Shown here: one piece after another, positions 21,669 to 34,800 of the stretch
Layout of the letters: each line of letters begins with the position of its first letter
Numbering within the stretch: position 1 is the first letter of the stretch
Assembly: GCA_039602395.1 (NCBI GenBank)
Contig: JBCNJP010000006.1
Location: forward strand, 62,653,775-62,717,774
Direction: 5' to 3'
DNA from: Deinandra increscens subsp. villosa
Lineage: Eukaryota > Streptophyta > Magnoliopsida > Asterales > Asteraceae
Length of the DNA: 64,000 nt
The notes under the pieces: generated by a model
What the model saw: the letters and a program-made list of their open reading frames with translations, nothing else
Database searches by the model: none
Told to the model about the DNA's origin: nothing
Made by a program: the position numbers and the translations under genes

Positions 21669-24600
21669 ATGGAGTTGGATAGCGTTCTCGACTTTCTTCA
21701 GGATAAGACGATTTTAATTACCGGTGCTACTGGTTTTCTTGCTAAAAGTAAGTATTCCTCTCTCTCTCGATCTCTATATATTCGCGTATGCATGTACGTA
21801 GGACCATTATGGAGAAATGAAATTAATCGTTAACTAGATGAAGCGATTCAATTGTGAAAAGAAAAAAAAAAGTTTATAGGTCTAATTTATTAAGAGTTTA
21901 CAATGAACTTAGCTCCCACTATAATGACGAGATTGTTAATCTTCTATATAATATATATATGAAAAGATTGGATGCCACGTGTCATCACCACAACAATCCA
22001 TTTTCTCATTTTCTTGCTCAAATGGTTTCCTTCTAAGTGAATCGCGGATATGGGCCTAAAATTCGGGGATCCAGTTAAAAAAATTAATTATTTGAAAATA
22101 TATTTTGTATTGATAACTAACTAACAAACTTTAACTAATTGAAAAACACGAAAACTAAAACTTTAATTAACATATTTGAGGATCATAATTACAGGAGTGA
22201 CTAAATTAATAGAATATTATTTAAACAATTTATTTTGAGAATTATAATTTTTGGAAAATTATTATTTTGAATATTAAATTCAAATTTGTATATTTTATAA
22301 ACAATTCATTTTAGGGGTAACTTTGTAGAAACATAACCAACTTTCAATTTTGTTTCAATTAGGTCACTCAAACTTTTTTTTGTTCCAATCAGGTAACTCA
22401 ACTTTAAAATATGTTTTAATCCTAGATAAATGACCTGTTTTGGCAGGTAACTTAACCAATCTTTTTATAAAAACTGAATTTTTTACTAAAAAAAAGAATT
22501 TTTAAAATCGAATTTTTTTAATAAAATTTTGAATTTCATACACCCAAAACGTTTTTTATAAAATTTAGAATTTTATAAAAAACGTTTTTTATAAAATTTT
22601 ATAAAATCTCGAATTTTATAAAAATACGTTTTTTTATGAAATTTTGTACACCCAAAACATTTTTAATAAAATTTCAAATTTTATAAAAACGAATTTTTTA
22701 CACCCAAAACGTTTTTTTATAAAATTTCAATTTTTATAAAAGAATTCGTTTTTATTAAAATTCGAGTTTAGAATTTTTTATTAAAAAATCCTTTTTAAAA
22801 AAAAATCCAGTGTTTATAAAAAAATTGATTAGATTACCTGCTAATCAGGTCATTTATCTAGGATTAGAACATATTTTAAAGTTAAGTTACCTGATTGGAA
22901 CAAAAAAAAGTTTAAGTGACCTAATTGGAACAAAATTGAGAGTTGGTTATGTTTCTGTGACATTTTCCCTTCATTTTACATACAACTACTCTTCCCTAAT
23001 TTTAGGAATTTGGAATCAAATATTCAATTTTAACAAATTTATACAATCAAATCTCCGAACTTTTTGAAAATGTCAAAATAATTCAACTAACTTTCCTAAA
23101 TATAAACACCAAACAATGTAAAATCATTTTTAAACAAATTTCGTAAATCAATATTCTTATTTTTGTTTTCGTTTTTTTAAATTCTATATATATATATGTA
23201 CAAGTTCAATTTCTCAAATCATTTATTTATACCAACAAAATCCAAAGTATATTATAAAAAAGGTAAAAAAGATATTTTATTTCATACTTTGATTTATTAT
23301 ATTTTAAATGTTAGAATTGCATTTTTATAATATTTTAAATGTTGGATTATTTTTTTAAAAAACCACCCGTGCGTCGCACGGGTATTAAAAACTAGTTATT
23401 ATATATAACAATAAAAAGTGATCGTTGAATATGAGTCTTTTGTTTCTTATAGTTTTGTCACAAAAATTTGGGGTTTTGACAGTTTATACCCTTTAAACTT
23501 TTAAAACTTTTTTTAACGAGATAGTAAACTTTTGTTTTTTTAGTTTAGCCACATATGTTTCATACTCTTACGTTTTGTACCCTATAACTTTTAAAGTTGT
23601 TTTTTTTTGTTTTATATTTTGTTGTCTTCTACTTTGACCACAAAACTTTTAACTTTTCTACTTTCGTTTTAGTATATTTTTTATAGTTTTATACTTTCAC
23701 TACAAGACTTTTAGACTTTTACGTTTTATACCCCTTAACTTTTTAACCCTCTAACTTTTAAAGTTTTTTTTGTTTTAATTTTGTTGTCTTCTACTTTGGC
23801 CATTAAACTTTTAACTTTTCTACTTTCGTTTTTAGTATGCTTAGTTTTATACTTTCACCACGAGACTTTTAGACTTTTACGTTTTATACCCCTTAACTTA
23901 GTATATTTTTATAATTTTATACTTTCATCACGAGACTTTTAGACTTTTACGTTTTATACTCCTTAACTTTTTAACCCTCTAACTTTTAAAGTTTTTATTT
24001 TTGTTTTAGGTTTTTTTGTCTTCTACTTTTGTCACGAAACTACTAACTTTCTACTTTCGCTTTTAGTATACTTCCATAGTTTTATACTTTCACCACGAGA
24101 TTTTTAAACTTTTACGTTTTATACCACTTAACTTTTTGACTTTCGATCAGTATACAAATTCAACCCTGCAGCAACGCGCGGGGTGATAAACATCTCGTTA
24201 TACATATAATACATTTATTAACTTTTATACCTATCTCGTTAGGTATTGTATAAGTCGCTAAGCATATTTCTCTTTAGTAAATTTTGTTTTTTTCTTCCTT
24301 AAGTTTTTTCTGTTGGGTTATTTTTTTATATTATCTGAGCTCAATGAGTTTAACAAAAGAGTTGGTAGTATAATATGTACAGTCATGTAACATATATTTT
24401 TTAATTTGAACTCAATAAATTTAGCAAAGGAGTTGGTGGTTTTTGAAATTTGTTAATTCACACCATTACTTTTAAGTATCTAATTATTTATAATGTTATA
24501 TTTAATCAGATTTTTAAATTTAACGTTGTTGTGTTATCTTTTTTCATTTATTGTTTTCTTTTTTACTTTGTGTTTTAACAATACAGCTGTTTTATATATC

Positions 24601-25264
24601 CGTGTTATTCCCGAGGCAACGCATTGATACTAAATCTAGTTATATATTATGGATCAAATCACCGATCTATAGTTTTGCACGTGTTATGTAATAATCATAT
24701 TTATTTATAAAAACACACACACACTACAAAAAATAAGGTCAATAGTGGCGACAAATGTCGCCACTATTACTCAAGAATGTCGTCATTATTGTCTATAGTG
24801 GTGACACGTCGCCGCTATTGGTCCGCCGCTATTGCCTTATTGTCGCCACTATTGCCCTTTGTCGCCACAATTGGTCCGCATCCTACAAAACGTGTTTTTC
24901 TTCTTATTTTATACGTTTTCAGTTTTATGAATACACACACTAAAAAAATTGTAGATTGACACGATTAAAATATACAATACGCCAAAATTAATAACATGTT
25001 CAAAATATACATAAACCGTTATGGTCCGAAACAAGTTTAACAAGTTATAACACAAACTAATAAATAGAACATATAACTTAAAAACTAGTTACTTAAAAAT
25101 CATATGCCATTGAATCATTCATCATCGTCTTGGTCGTCTACATGTCTTCCCATAAACCCAAATAATATTTTGACATTTGTGCTTGAAAGGTGAGGTCTTG
25201 GAACAAGTTGGTAATTTCAGCCTGCAATAAAAAGGGGAATGGGTAATCAACATATGGTGACAAT

Positions 25265-25319
<55 letters not shown>

Positions 25320-25428
25320 TAGGTTCAAATGAGAACTTTTTTCTTTAAGAACTTTCGAGAACCATTCTGAGCCACTAATTTTCAGGGGGGAAGCATTCAA
25401 ATTCATGGGGGGGGGGGGGATTTCCTTA

Positions 25429-25481
<53 letters not shown>

Positions 25482-25568
25482 CATTTGAGAACCAATTGGG
25501 TTTGAGAACTTTTGAGAACCATTCTAAGCCACAAGTTATATATAAGGAAATCCCCCCCCCCCCCCATG

Positions 25569-25629
<61 letters not shown>

Positions 25630-25802
25630 TAGGTTCGAAATGAGAACCTTTTCTTTTGAGAACTTTTGAGAACTAAATCTCAACCACACATTTCAGGGGG
25701 GACCACTACAATTCATGGGAGGGGTAATACATGTAAATAAACTTGTGGCTCAAATTAGTTCTTTTTAGTTCTCAAACTCAATTGGTTCTCAAATGATCCT
25801 CT

Positions 25803-25855
<53 letters not shown>

Positions 25856-28800
25856 ATTAGGATCATTTGAGAACTTTATATTATTGTGAGAACCATGAGA
25901 ACACTTACTAGCCACACATTTGGAATCTAACCTATTTTATTTATATTAATACAAAAGGGCAATTAAATCTTTAACCCATATAACTAAAAGACAAAACTCT
26001 TCTAAAATATTATTAACTATTAGAATACTCTAACTATTAATATCTAGATTAGTAAAGATTAATTGTTTTAAATATTTTTAAATACTTTCCTTTATGTTTT
26101 TTATTACGTTTTTTTAATATATTTTTTAAACTTATTTTTTATTGTTTTCTAATTTTTCTTAACTTTTTTAAACGTTTTCATTTTTATTTTATAACAATTT
26201 TTAAAACTTTTTATAAACTTATCATTTTTTACGTTTTAATGACTTTTTTTTATAAAACTATTTTTTTACTTTATAAATATTTTTTTTTTAAAAATCTAGT
26301 TTTTTTATTTACTATTTTATGTATTTAATATGATACATTTTTTTATTTTTCCTTACTTATTTTTTTATGTTTTTTGAACAACTTTTTTTTTACTTTTATT
26401 AAAAAAAAATTATAAACTTTTTAATTATTTTTTTTACTATTTTAATTTATTTTTTAAAAACTTTTTATTAGTTTTTATTAATTTACTTTTTACATTTTTT
26501 ATTTAAACATTTTTTAAAACTTTTTATTAACTTTTAATGTTTTACGTTTTAAATAACTTTTTTTACTTCTTAAATTATTTTTTTAAAAACATTTTTACTA
26601 GTTTTTTTAATTTACTTTTTATGTTTTTAATGTAATATTTTTTTTTTTACTTTTTCTTACTTATTTTTATGTTTTTGAATAAAAAATTTTTTTACTTTTG
26701 TTAAACATTTTTTAAAACTTTTTTTACTATTATAATTAATTTTTTTAAAACTTCTTATTAGTGTTTTTAATTTACTTTTTATATTTTTTTAAAATATATT
26801 TTTTTACTTTTTTTTATTTCTGTAAGTTTTTTTAAATGTTTATTTAAAAAAATAATAAATGTCTACATGCATGGAATATAGACATTAACAACCATGCAAC
26901 ATATGCCTACGAGGATGTAGCGATATGTAACATCTATGGAACAAGATTCATTTATGTTTTAACCATACGTGATTGTTCGATACGTGATTGTTCGATGAGA
27001 TTGAACTTTTATTTTGCTTATTTTATACACCCTTTAATTTTGTATTCTTGGATTTTCTCATTACCAATCCTTTTTTCATATTATTCTTATGGACTCCTAT
27101 GTGTAAGTACGTTTGCACCAATTTAACAACAACCTAAAGACCCTTTTATTAGTGTAAAAACATATTTACATGTTTGTTACACCATGCTTCACGTTTGTAA
27201 GAACTCACTGCATTGGTGTAACAATAACCTGATACAAGTGTGTAACATTATATGCACATGCAACACACTAATATTTTACTACTTGTTAGTAAGTTTCTAT
27301 AGTGAATAGGTAAATATATGTAACAAGATGCAACCATGTAACAAATACATACGAGCATGCAATATATTAACAATTATGTAATATATACCTACGAGCGTGC
27401 AGTGATATGTAACATATATGGAACACGATTCAATCATACTTTAACTATACCTGATAGTTCGTGAGATTGAACTTTTATTTTGCTTATTTTATACACCCTT
27501 TAATTTTGTATTCTTGGATTTCCTCATTACCAATCCTTTTTTCATATTATTCTTATGGACTCCTATGTGTAAGTACGTTTGCACCAATTTAACAACAACC
27601 TAAAGACCCTTTTATTAGTGTAAAAACCTATTTACATGTTTGTTACACCACGCTTCACGTTCGTAAGAACTCACTGCATTGGTGTAGCAATAACCTGATA
27701 CAAGTGTGTAACATTATATGCACATGCAACACAGTAATATTTTACTACTATATGGAACACGATTCAATCATACTTTAACTATACCTGATAGTTCGTGAGA
27801 TTGAACATTTCTTTTACTTCTTTTATACACCATTTAATTCGATATTCTTGGATTTCCTCATTACCGATCCCTTTTTCATTTTTTTTCTTACTGACTCTTA
27901 CGTGTAAGAACGTTTGCACCAGTACCCTTTTATTAGTGTAAAAACATGTTTACATGTTTGTTACACATGCTTCAAGTATGTAAGAACTCGCTGCATTCAT
28001 GTAGCAAGACCATGATACAAGTGTGTAACATTGTGTGCATTTATGTAGCAATAACCTAATACACCCTTTTATTAGTGTAAAAACATATATGTAACTATTT
28101 GTTACCCATACGTAACTGTTCGTTGCATACATGTAACAACATGCATTCAAAAAGTTGATAATTTTGAGATCTTGTTGTTTATAATTTTGATATCCTTTTT
28201 TATGTTGTTTTTGGTTCTTGCAAAAAAAAAAAATTAGATCTTGGTATTGTTTTGGTGCTACTATTATCATGGTTTAAGGTTTTGACAGGTGGTAACCTGT
28301 TACTACTAGTTGATAATACTCTGTTATGAAAATGTAACGTATATGTAAGAAGGCGCAACTATGTAACAGATGCCTACGATCATGCAATCTAGACAACAAC
28401 AACTATGTAACAGATGCCTACGAGCATGCAACCTAGTAAAAACTTGTTTACATTTTTGTTACACAATGCTTCAGGTTTGTAAGAACCAGCTATGTGGTTG
28501 TAGCAAGAAAATATGTTTGCGAAAAATATGTTTGGGCATTTACCTGATAGATAATGTGTTTACGGAAAATGAGAGAGAAAAAAGTATGATATACTGATCA
28601 ATGAGAAAGAAATTTAAATATTTATATTTTTTTAACATTTTACATACGTGTAACTGTTCGTTACACATATGTATTTATTGGCTACACATATGTAATTGTT
28701 CGTTACCTACATGTAACAAAATACATTAAAAAAAACTACGGAAAAAATTTTTATATAAAAAAAATAACGAGACTATAACCAAATTAAAGATAAAAAAACG

Positions 28801-31800
28801 TCCTATTTAATGGTGCAATTTTTTTTATAAAATTATTATCGTATAAAAAGTTATTAACGATATAAAATGAAGGGGGGAAAGTAGATATCACCTTATCACT
28901 TTATCTCAATTTAAATATAAAATTACTTAAATGCCCTTTTCTATATATTTAATAGATTTTTAAATTTAAATTAATTTAAATAAATTCAAATTAATCTAGA
29001 CCATTCATTTTAAAAGGTGGTTAAAATGTGTGGCTCATATCTGTTCTCGCGGTTCTCACAATATTTATTGGTTCTCAAAAGATCCTATCCCTATATATAT
29101 AAATTCATTTGAGAATCAATTGGGTTTGAGAACTAAAAAGATCATTCTAAGCCACTAGGTTATATATATGGAAAACCCCCCATGAATTATAGTGCTCCAC
29201 ATCTAAAATTGATGGTTGAGATTTAGTTCTCAAAAGTTTTCGAAAGAAAAAGTTTTCATTTGAACCTAACCCTATATATATATATATAGGGGATGGATAT
29301 AATGAAATCCTATTTGAGTTGGTAAAACCGTGAAAACTTCCACAAACAATAAAAAAAACGCCGAGTAGGTTTTTTTTTTTAAATTTCGAAATTTGATGTT
29401 ACATCATGTTACATATGTAACATTTACCTGTTACATATGTAAAATGTCTTGTTACATATGTAACAAAATCTGTAAATAATTTTAAAAAAAAAATTCTCTA
29501 GGCGTTTTTTTTTTCAGCAAAACCATTAAAAATGAATGTAAAATCTATAAAAAAATATATCTAAAATAAATAAAAACAATTTTTGTACGTCTTTTTTGGC
29601 CGGTTAAGTTTTTTTTATAAAAAATCGGTTCTTAAAATTTTCTTTTTTTTGAAATATACTCGGGTTTTTTTTTTATAAAGGGTGTTTTTTTTTATAATGG
29701 GTGTTTTTTAACTTATAGAGTAACCATAAAAAAAATCGGAACAAAAAACGAAAATTTTAGCTTAGTTTTCACGGTTTTTTCCAACTCGGAGAAGTTTTTA
29801 TTTTATCTTTCTCATATATATATAGGGAGAGGGTCATTTGAGAACTAATTGGTTGAGAGAACTTTTGAAACTATTTTAAGCCACTAGTTATATTTACATA
29901 TACCCCTCCCATGAATTGTAGTGGTCCCCAACTGAAATTAGTGATGAAGATTTAGTTCACAAATGTTCTTAAAATAAAAAGTTCTCATTTGAAACACCAT
30001 CCGCGTATGGTGGTCAATACAATAGTAATGCATTTACATGATTTTATCGATGGATTAATTTAATTTCTAGCTTATTAATTAATTATATAATCAACTTATA
30101 ATGAATTTATTAAGGAAGGCTAGCTCGCCTGTTTATGTATGTATGTAGTATTTGTGGAGAAGATACTTAGAGTTCAACCAAATGTCAACAAGTTATATCT
30201 TCTTGTGAGGGCTCCTGATGCCAAATCCGCTTTGCAGCGTTTCAACACAGAGGTACGTACGTATATATTATATTTCTTCAATTAAATCTTTTTTTTTCTT
30301 TTTTTTTTTAAAAGTACGTGGAAGATATTAAATTCTTCAATTCTTTTTAGTTAATCAATTAACTATATATATTTTTTAAATTTAAACATCATAATTAGAC
30401 AATTTAATCAATCATTGTTATGTATTATTATATTTATTATCATCTAATTTCATTATCAAATGCATGTATGTATGTACAACATAATTTAGCTAGTTAAGCT
30501 AGTTATCTAAAATATATTTATATATTATTAATTAATTTGGTGGTGCGTTTAATTAATCAATTAAATTAGGCGGTAGCAAAGGAGTTGTTTAAGGTGTTGA
30601 AAGACAAGTATGGTGCAAATCTTGAGTCTTTCTTGTCGGAAAAAGTTACTCCGGTTGCCGGAGACATCACGTGTGAAAATTTGGGAGTAGAAGACTACAA
30701 TTTAATTCAAGAGATGTGGAGAGATGTGGATGTTGTTGTAAATGTAGCTGCCACTACCAACTTTGATGAAAGGTACGTCCATGCATGCCTGCTACAACCT
30801 ACTTAATTACTTTCTTAATTATCTCATTATTTTATCTATATCTATTCCAAGTCTGTTGAATAGTAACAATCACATGACGACCTATGAAGAAGGGTGGTAT
30901 CATGTGGCAACCCAAAATTTTATTTTTCTTTTTTTAAAATTTTTTATTTAAACGCAACGTCAGTTAGGCCATCCGTAGTGGGGCGTTATGGGACTTTTTT
31001 TTCCTAATATGGCGCCCCCATAACGCCCCTCCCCACCCCCCGGGGCGCCATGTTAGTAAAATAGGGGGAGAGCGCCATGTTAATGGCGCCGTGGAGGAGG
31101 AGAAACATTCATGATTTTTTTTTCTTTTTTTTTGTCTTTTTTCCTATTGGTACACATCATCCTTATAACCCCCATCATCATAACCCCCCACTACACCCCT
31201 TACCTCATAACCCCCCATTTCCACGTCATCCGCCACATGGCGCATAACCCCCCACTCCACTCCCAAACCACTACACATAGCCTTAGCATAGAGGTTGATT
31301 GTGTATCATGTTCACGCATATAATGTATATATATGTATGGGTTTTTAGGGGCAAAAGTGAAATTGCACTAATTTTAACGTTATTTTACTAATTTCGTGAA
31401 AATAACGTTAAAAGTGATTGACGTTAAAAATGATTGACGGTTAATCATGTATCATGTGGTGGAATTGATATATTTTTAATTTAATAACTTTAATTAGTGT
31501 TGTGTTTTATATATAAGAAAAACATTTTCAAAACCATTAATATATGTTATGATCGAGAAATTAAGAAGCATATATATATGGAATGAGCTGAAACTGTTTT
31601 TTATTTGATTGATTACAGATACGACATTGCACTTGCTTTGAATACGTTTGGAGCTGAAAATGTTCTAAAGTTTGCTGCCAAATGCATTAATATAAAGTTG
31701 CTTCTTCACGTATCAACTGGTTAGAATATCTTCACGTTTTAAGGTGGTGTATTACAAAAAGAGGAGGTGTCCCTATACGTGAAGGATAGGGCTCTCCTTC

Positions 31801-34800
31801 ACGTATAGAAGGAGTGCCAAAATAAAATAGCTTGCACTTCTCCCTCCCCTTCACGTATAGAGGGGGTGTAAGAATTAAGGGGTGAAGGATAAACCTATCC
31901 TTCACGTATAACTGTTAGAGCATGATAGTACAACGTCAGGGAATGTCGGGGGATGTCTAAGAACCCTCACGTAGAGCTCTATACGTGAAGGTTAGGTAAA
32001 AAAAAAGTTTTTTTTTTAATTTATAGTATTGTTCTATAAATTAGATAAATATATATTTGTTTATGTTTAATAAATTAAATATTTTTTTACAAATTTTGAT
32101 ATATAAGAAAAGTATGTTATAATTTTTAAGTTATATATTTATGGGGTGAAGAAGAGCTCTAAAGGTGAGTATTTGCTGTTTTGAGGGTTGAAGGATGACT
32201 CTAAACGTGAGCATTTACGTGAAGGATAAAAAACTTCCGACAAACTCTGTCAGTTGACTGGAGTTGCTGTTTTGAGGGGTGAAGGAGGGAACTAAACGTG
32301 AGAATTTATTTTTATACCCCCACTATACGTGAAGGATAGCCCTATCCTTCACGTTTTAAGGTGGTGTATTACAAAAAGAGGAGGTGTCCCTATAAGAACC
32401 CTATTACAATGTGATATCTTTTATGAATTAAACCAATGATGATTTAAGTTGAATTAAATTATGTTAATTTGTTCAGCTTATGTCTCTGGTGAGAAACCCG
32501 GGCTCATACTAGAAACCCCATATCAATTGGGAGATGCACTTAACCACACCCCCGGCCTTGATATCAACATAGAGAAGAAGATTATCGAAGAAAAGTTAAA
32601 AGAACTTAAATCCGATGAGAAAGCTACAGAAAAATCCATTACATTGGCCATGAAAGATTTGGGTATTGAAAGGTAAAATCGGGTTTTCCAGCTTAACTGG
32701 TCATATGCATGCTAGTCAGTGATAGGAGACCTGAGAAATCTAGGTTCGATCCTTGAGACAACCGGGTTTTACCGTTAATTCGTTGTCGTGGCTACGGGCA
32801 GACGGGTTAACGGGTTTTCCCCGAAACTAGTGTAAATAAGGCGCTTAAGGGCTTCGTACGGTTGCGTTGGGCCAGCTGGCAGTGATCTTTTGCCATGAAG
32901 TCACCCCGTACGGAGTACCTTATTCCGTTAGTTGGTTGTAAAAAAATGTTTTGCTTACCGTCAAATCTTTCTAGCTTTTTCATCGATATATGTTTTTTAT
33001 TAGGCAAATTGGATTTAAATAATCAATTGGCCGACAATAATCCCAAGTAACGAAATATTTGCTATTGAGTGATATTTTTAACTTATTTTCCTACAACAAT
33101 CTATGATTAACCGAAACTTAACGACGTTAATTTTTGTATGAAACACTGGATTTAAATAATCAAAGTTTCATCAATTGGCCGGCAATAATCCAAAGTTTCA
33201 TAAAAAATAATCCCAAGTTTCATTAATTGGCCGGGAATAATTAATCTCAAGTTTCATCAAAACTAACGTTGTTAAGTTTCCGTTAATCGGGTATCGTTAC
33301 CGAGGATTAATATAGAACAATTGATAAAACTTGAGATTATTTAAATCCAATTTGGTTTTTTATTACTATTGGTTTTGCTATCTTAATTAATTTGCTAGGT
33401 ACGTGACTATATATTCGATCTCAAGAACTGTTATATTAATTTTAAAACGATCAATAATATATGTATAATATTTGTAAATATTAATTCATTTTACCTAGCT
33501 AGCTAGCTTCAATGTTTCAATATTCCTAATGAATTAATTAATTAATTAATTAATTAAAGGGCAACTAAATTTGGATGGCCGAATACATATGTGTTTACGA
33601 AGGCACTTGGAGAAATGATCATTGTTGGGCAGTTGAAAGGTGGAGATATGCCCCTAGTCATTCTTCGACCAACCATCGTCACTAGCACTTACAAAGAACC
33701 ATTTCCTGGTTGGATTGAAGGGATAAGGTACGTAATATTCCTCCTCAATCATATTATGCATTTTTAATTAGGGAAAAATACGAAAATAGCCACTTTAACT
33801 AAGTTTGGGACGAAAATAGCCCTATGAATTTTTTTAGTCAGCTTTTAGCCCTACCTTAACGGTCGCTAACGACCTCCGTTTAAACCCAAAACGACCGTTC
33901 TCATGACCAACCACGGTGCGACATGTGTCATCCACGGTCGTTAATACCTGAAAAAGGTCGTCAACGACCGTCGTTTTCCGTCAAACGACCGCCGACAATT
34001 TTCGTCTCCAAGATTCCTGGAACGGTCGTCTGACACCTTTGTCGGGTGCATCGACGACCATTACTTTAAAAAAATAATAAAAAATCATCTGGTTTTCTTA
34101 TCCGAGGTCGTAACGACCGTGGTCGATGGCGACCACCGTTGCAGTCGTCCGACCATTATTGGATTTAATTATTTTTTTCAAATTCAAATTGGTCCAAACA
34201 CGGTCGAAAGGATCACATATAAGGTCGAAACGACCGCTAAAATGTGACAACATAGAAAACTGAACGGAAAGCAGTGTTTTATTTTGGAAATTGAAACACA
34301 AACACGGTCGAAACGAGCACAAATAAGGTCGAAACGACTGCTAAAATGTGAACAGTCGTTTTGGGTTTAAACGGATGTCGTTAGCGACCGTTAAAATATG
34401 GCTAAAAGCTGGCTAAAAAATTCATGGGGCTATTTTCGTCTCAAACTTGGTCAAAGTGGCTATTTTCGTCTTTTTCCCCTTTAATTAACTAAATGCATGA
34501 TCTTTAATCGTCATATATATTAATTTGTAATGCAGAACGATTGACAGTTTGGCCGTTGGTTATGGCAAGGGTCGGTTAGCATGTTTCCTTGGTGATCCTG
34601 AATCTGTAATTGATGCGGTATAGTACTTAATTACATGGGATTGATCTTTAAATTAATAATAATCATTAAGTTAACTTGTCTCATTTTTTAAATTAATACC
34701 TCCCCCTAGCTAACAAAAGAAGTTTTTGAAAAAATAATTGATACATATATAGATACCAGCGGATATGGTGGTGAATGCTATGATAACGGCAATGGCAACT

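Noticed and set aside
25122..25689. Minus-strand frames with long Ile-Tyr runs
   Set aside because: They are translations of (TA)n microsatellites and poly-G/C tracts, not genes.
28370..28597. 75-aa frame with many Cys
   Set aside because: It lies in TGTAACA-type repeat text of the (TA)n-resident element; no family pattern and no start context.
27100..28700. CRISPR-like array suggested by repeated TGTAACA words
   Set aside because: Spacing is irregular and the units belong to long duplications in a plant intron; no CRISPR structure.
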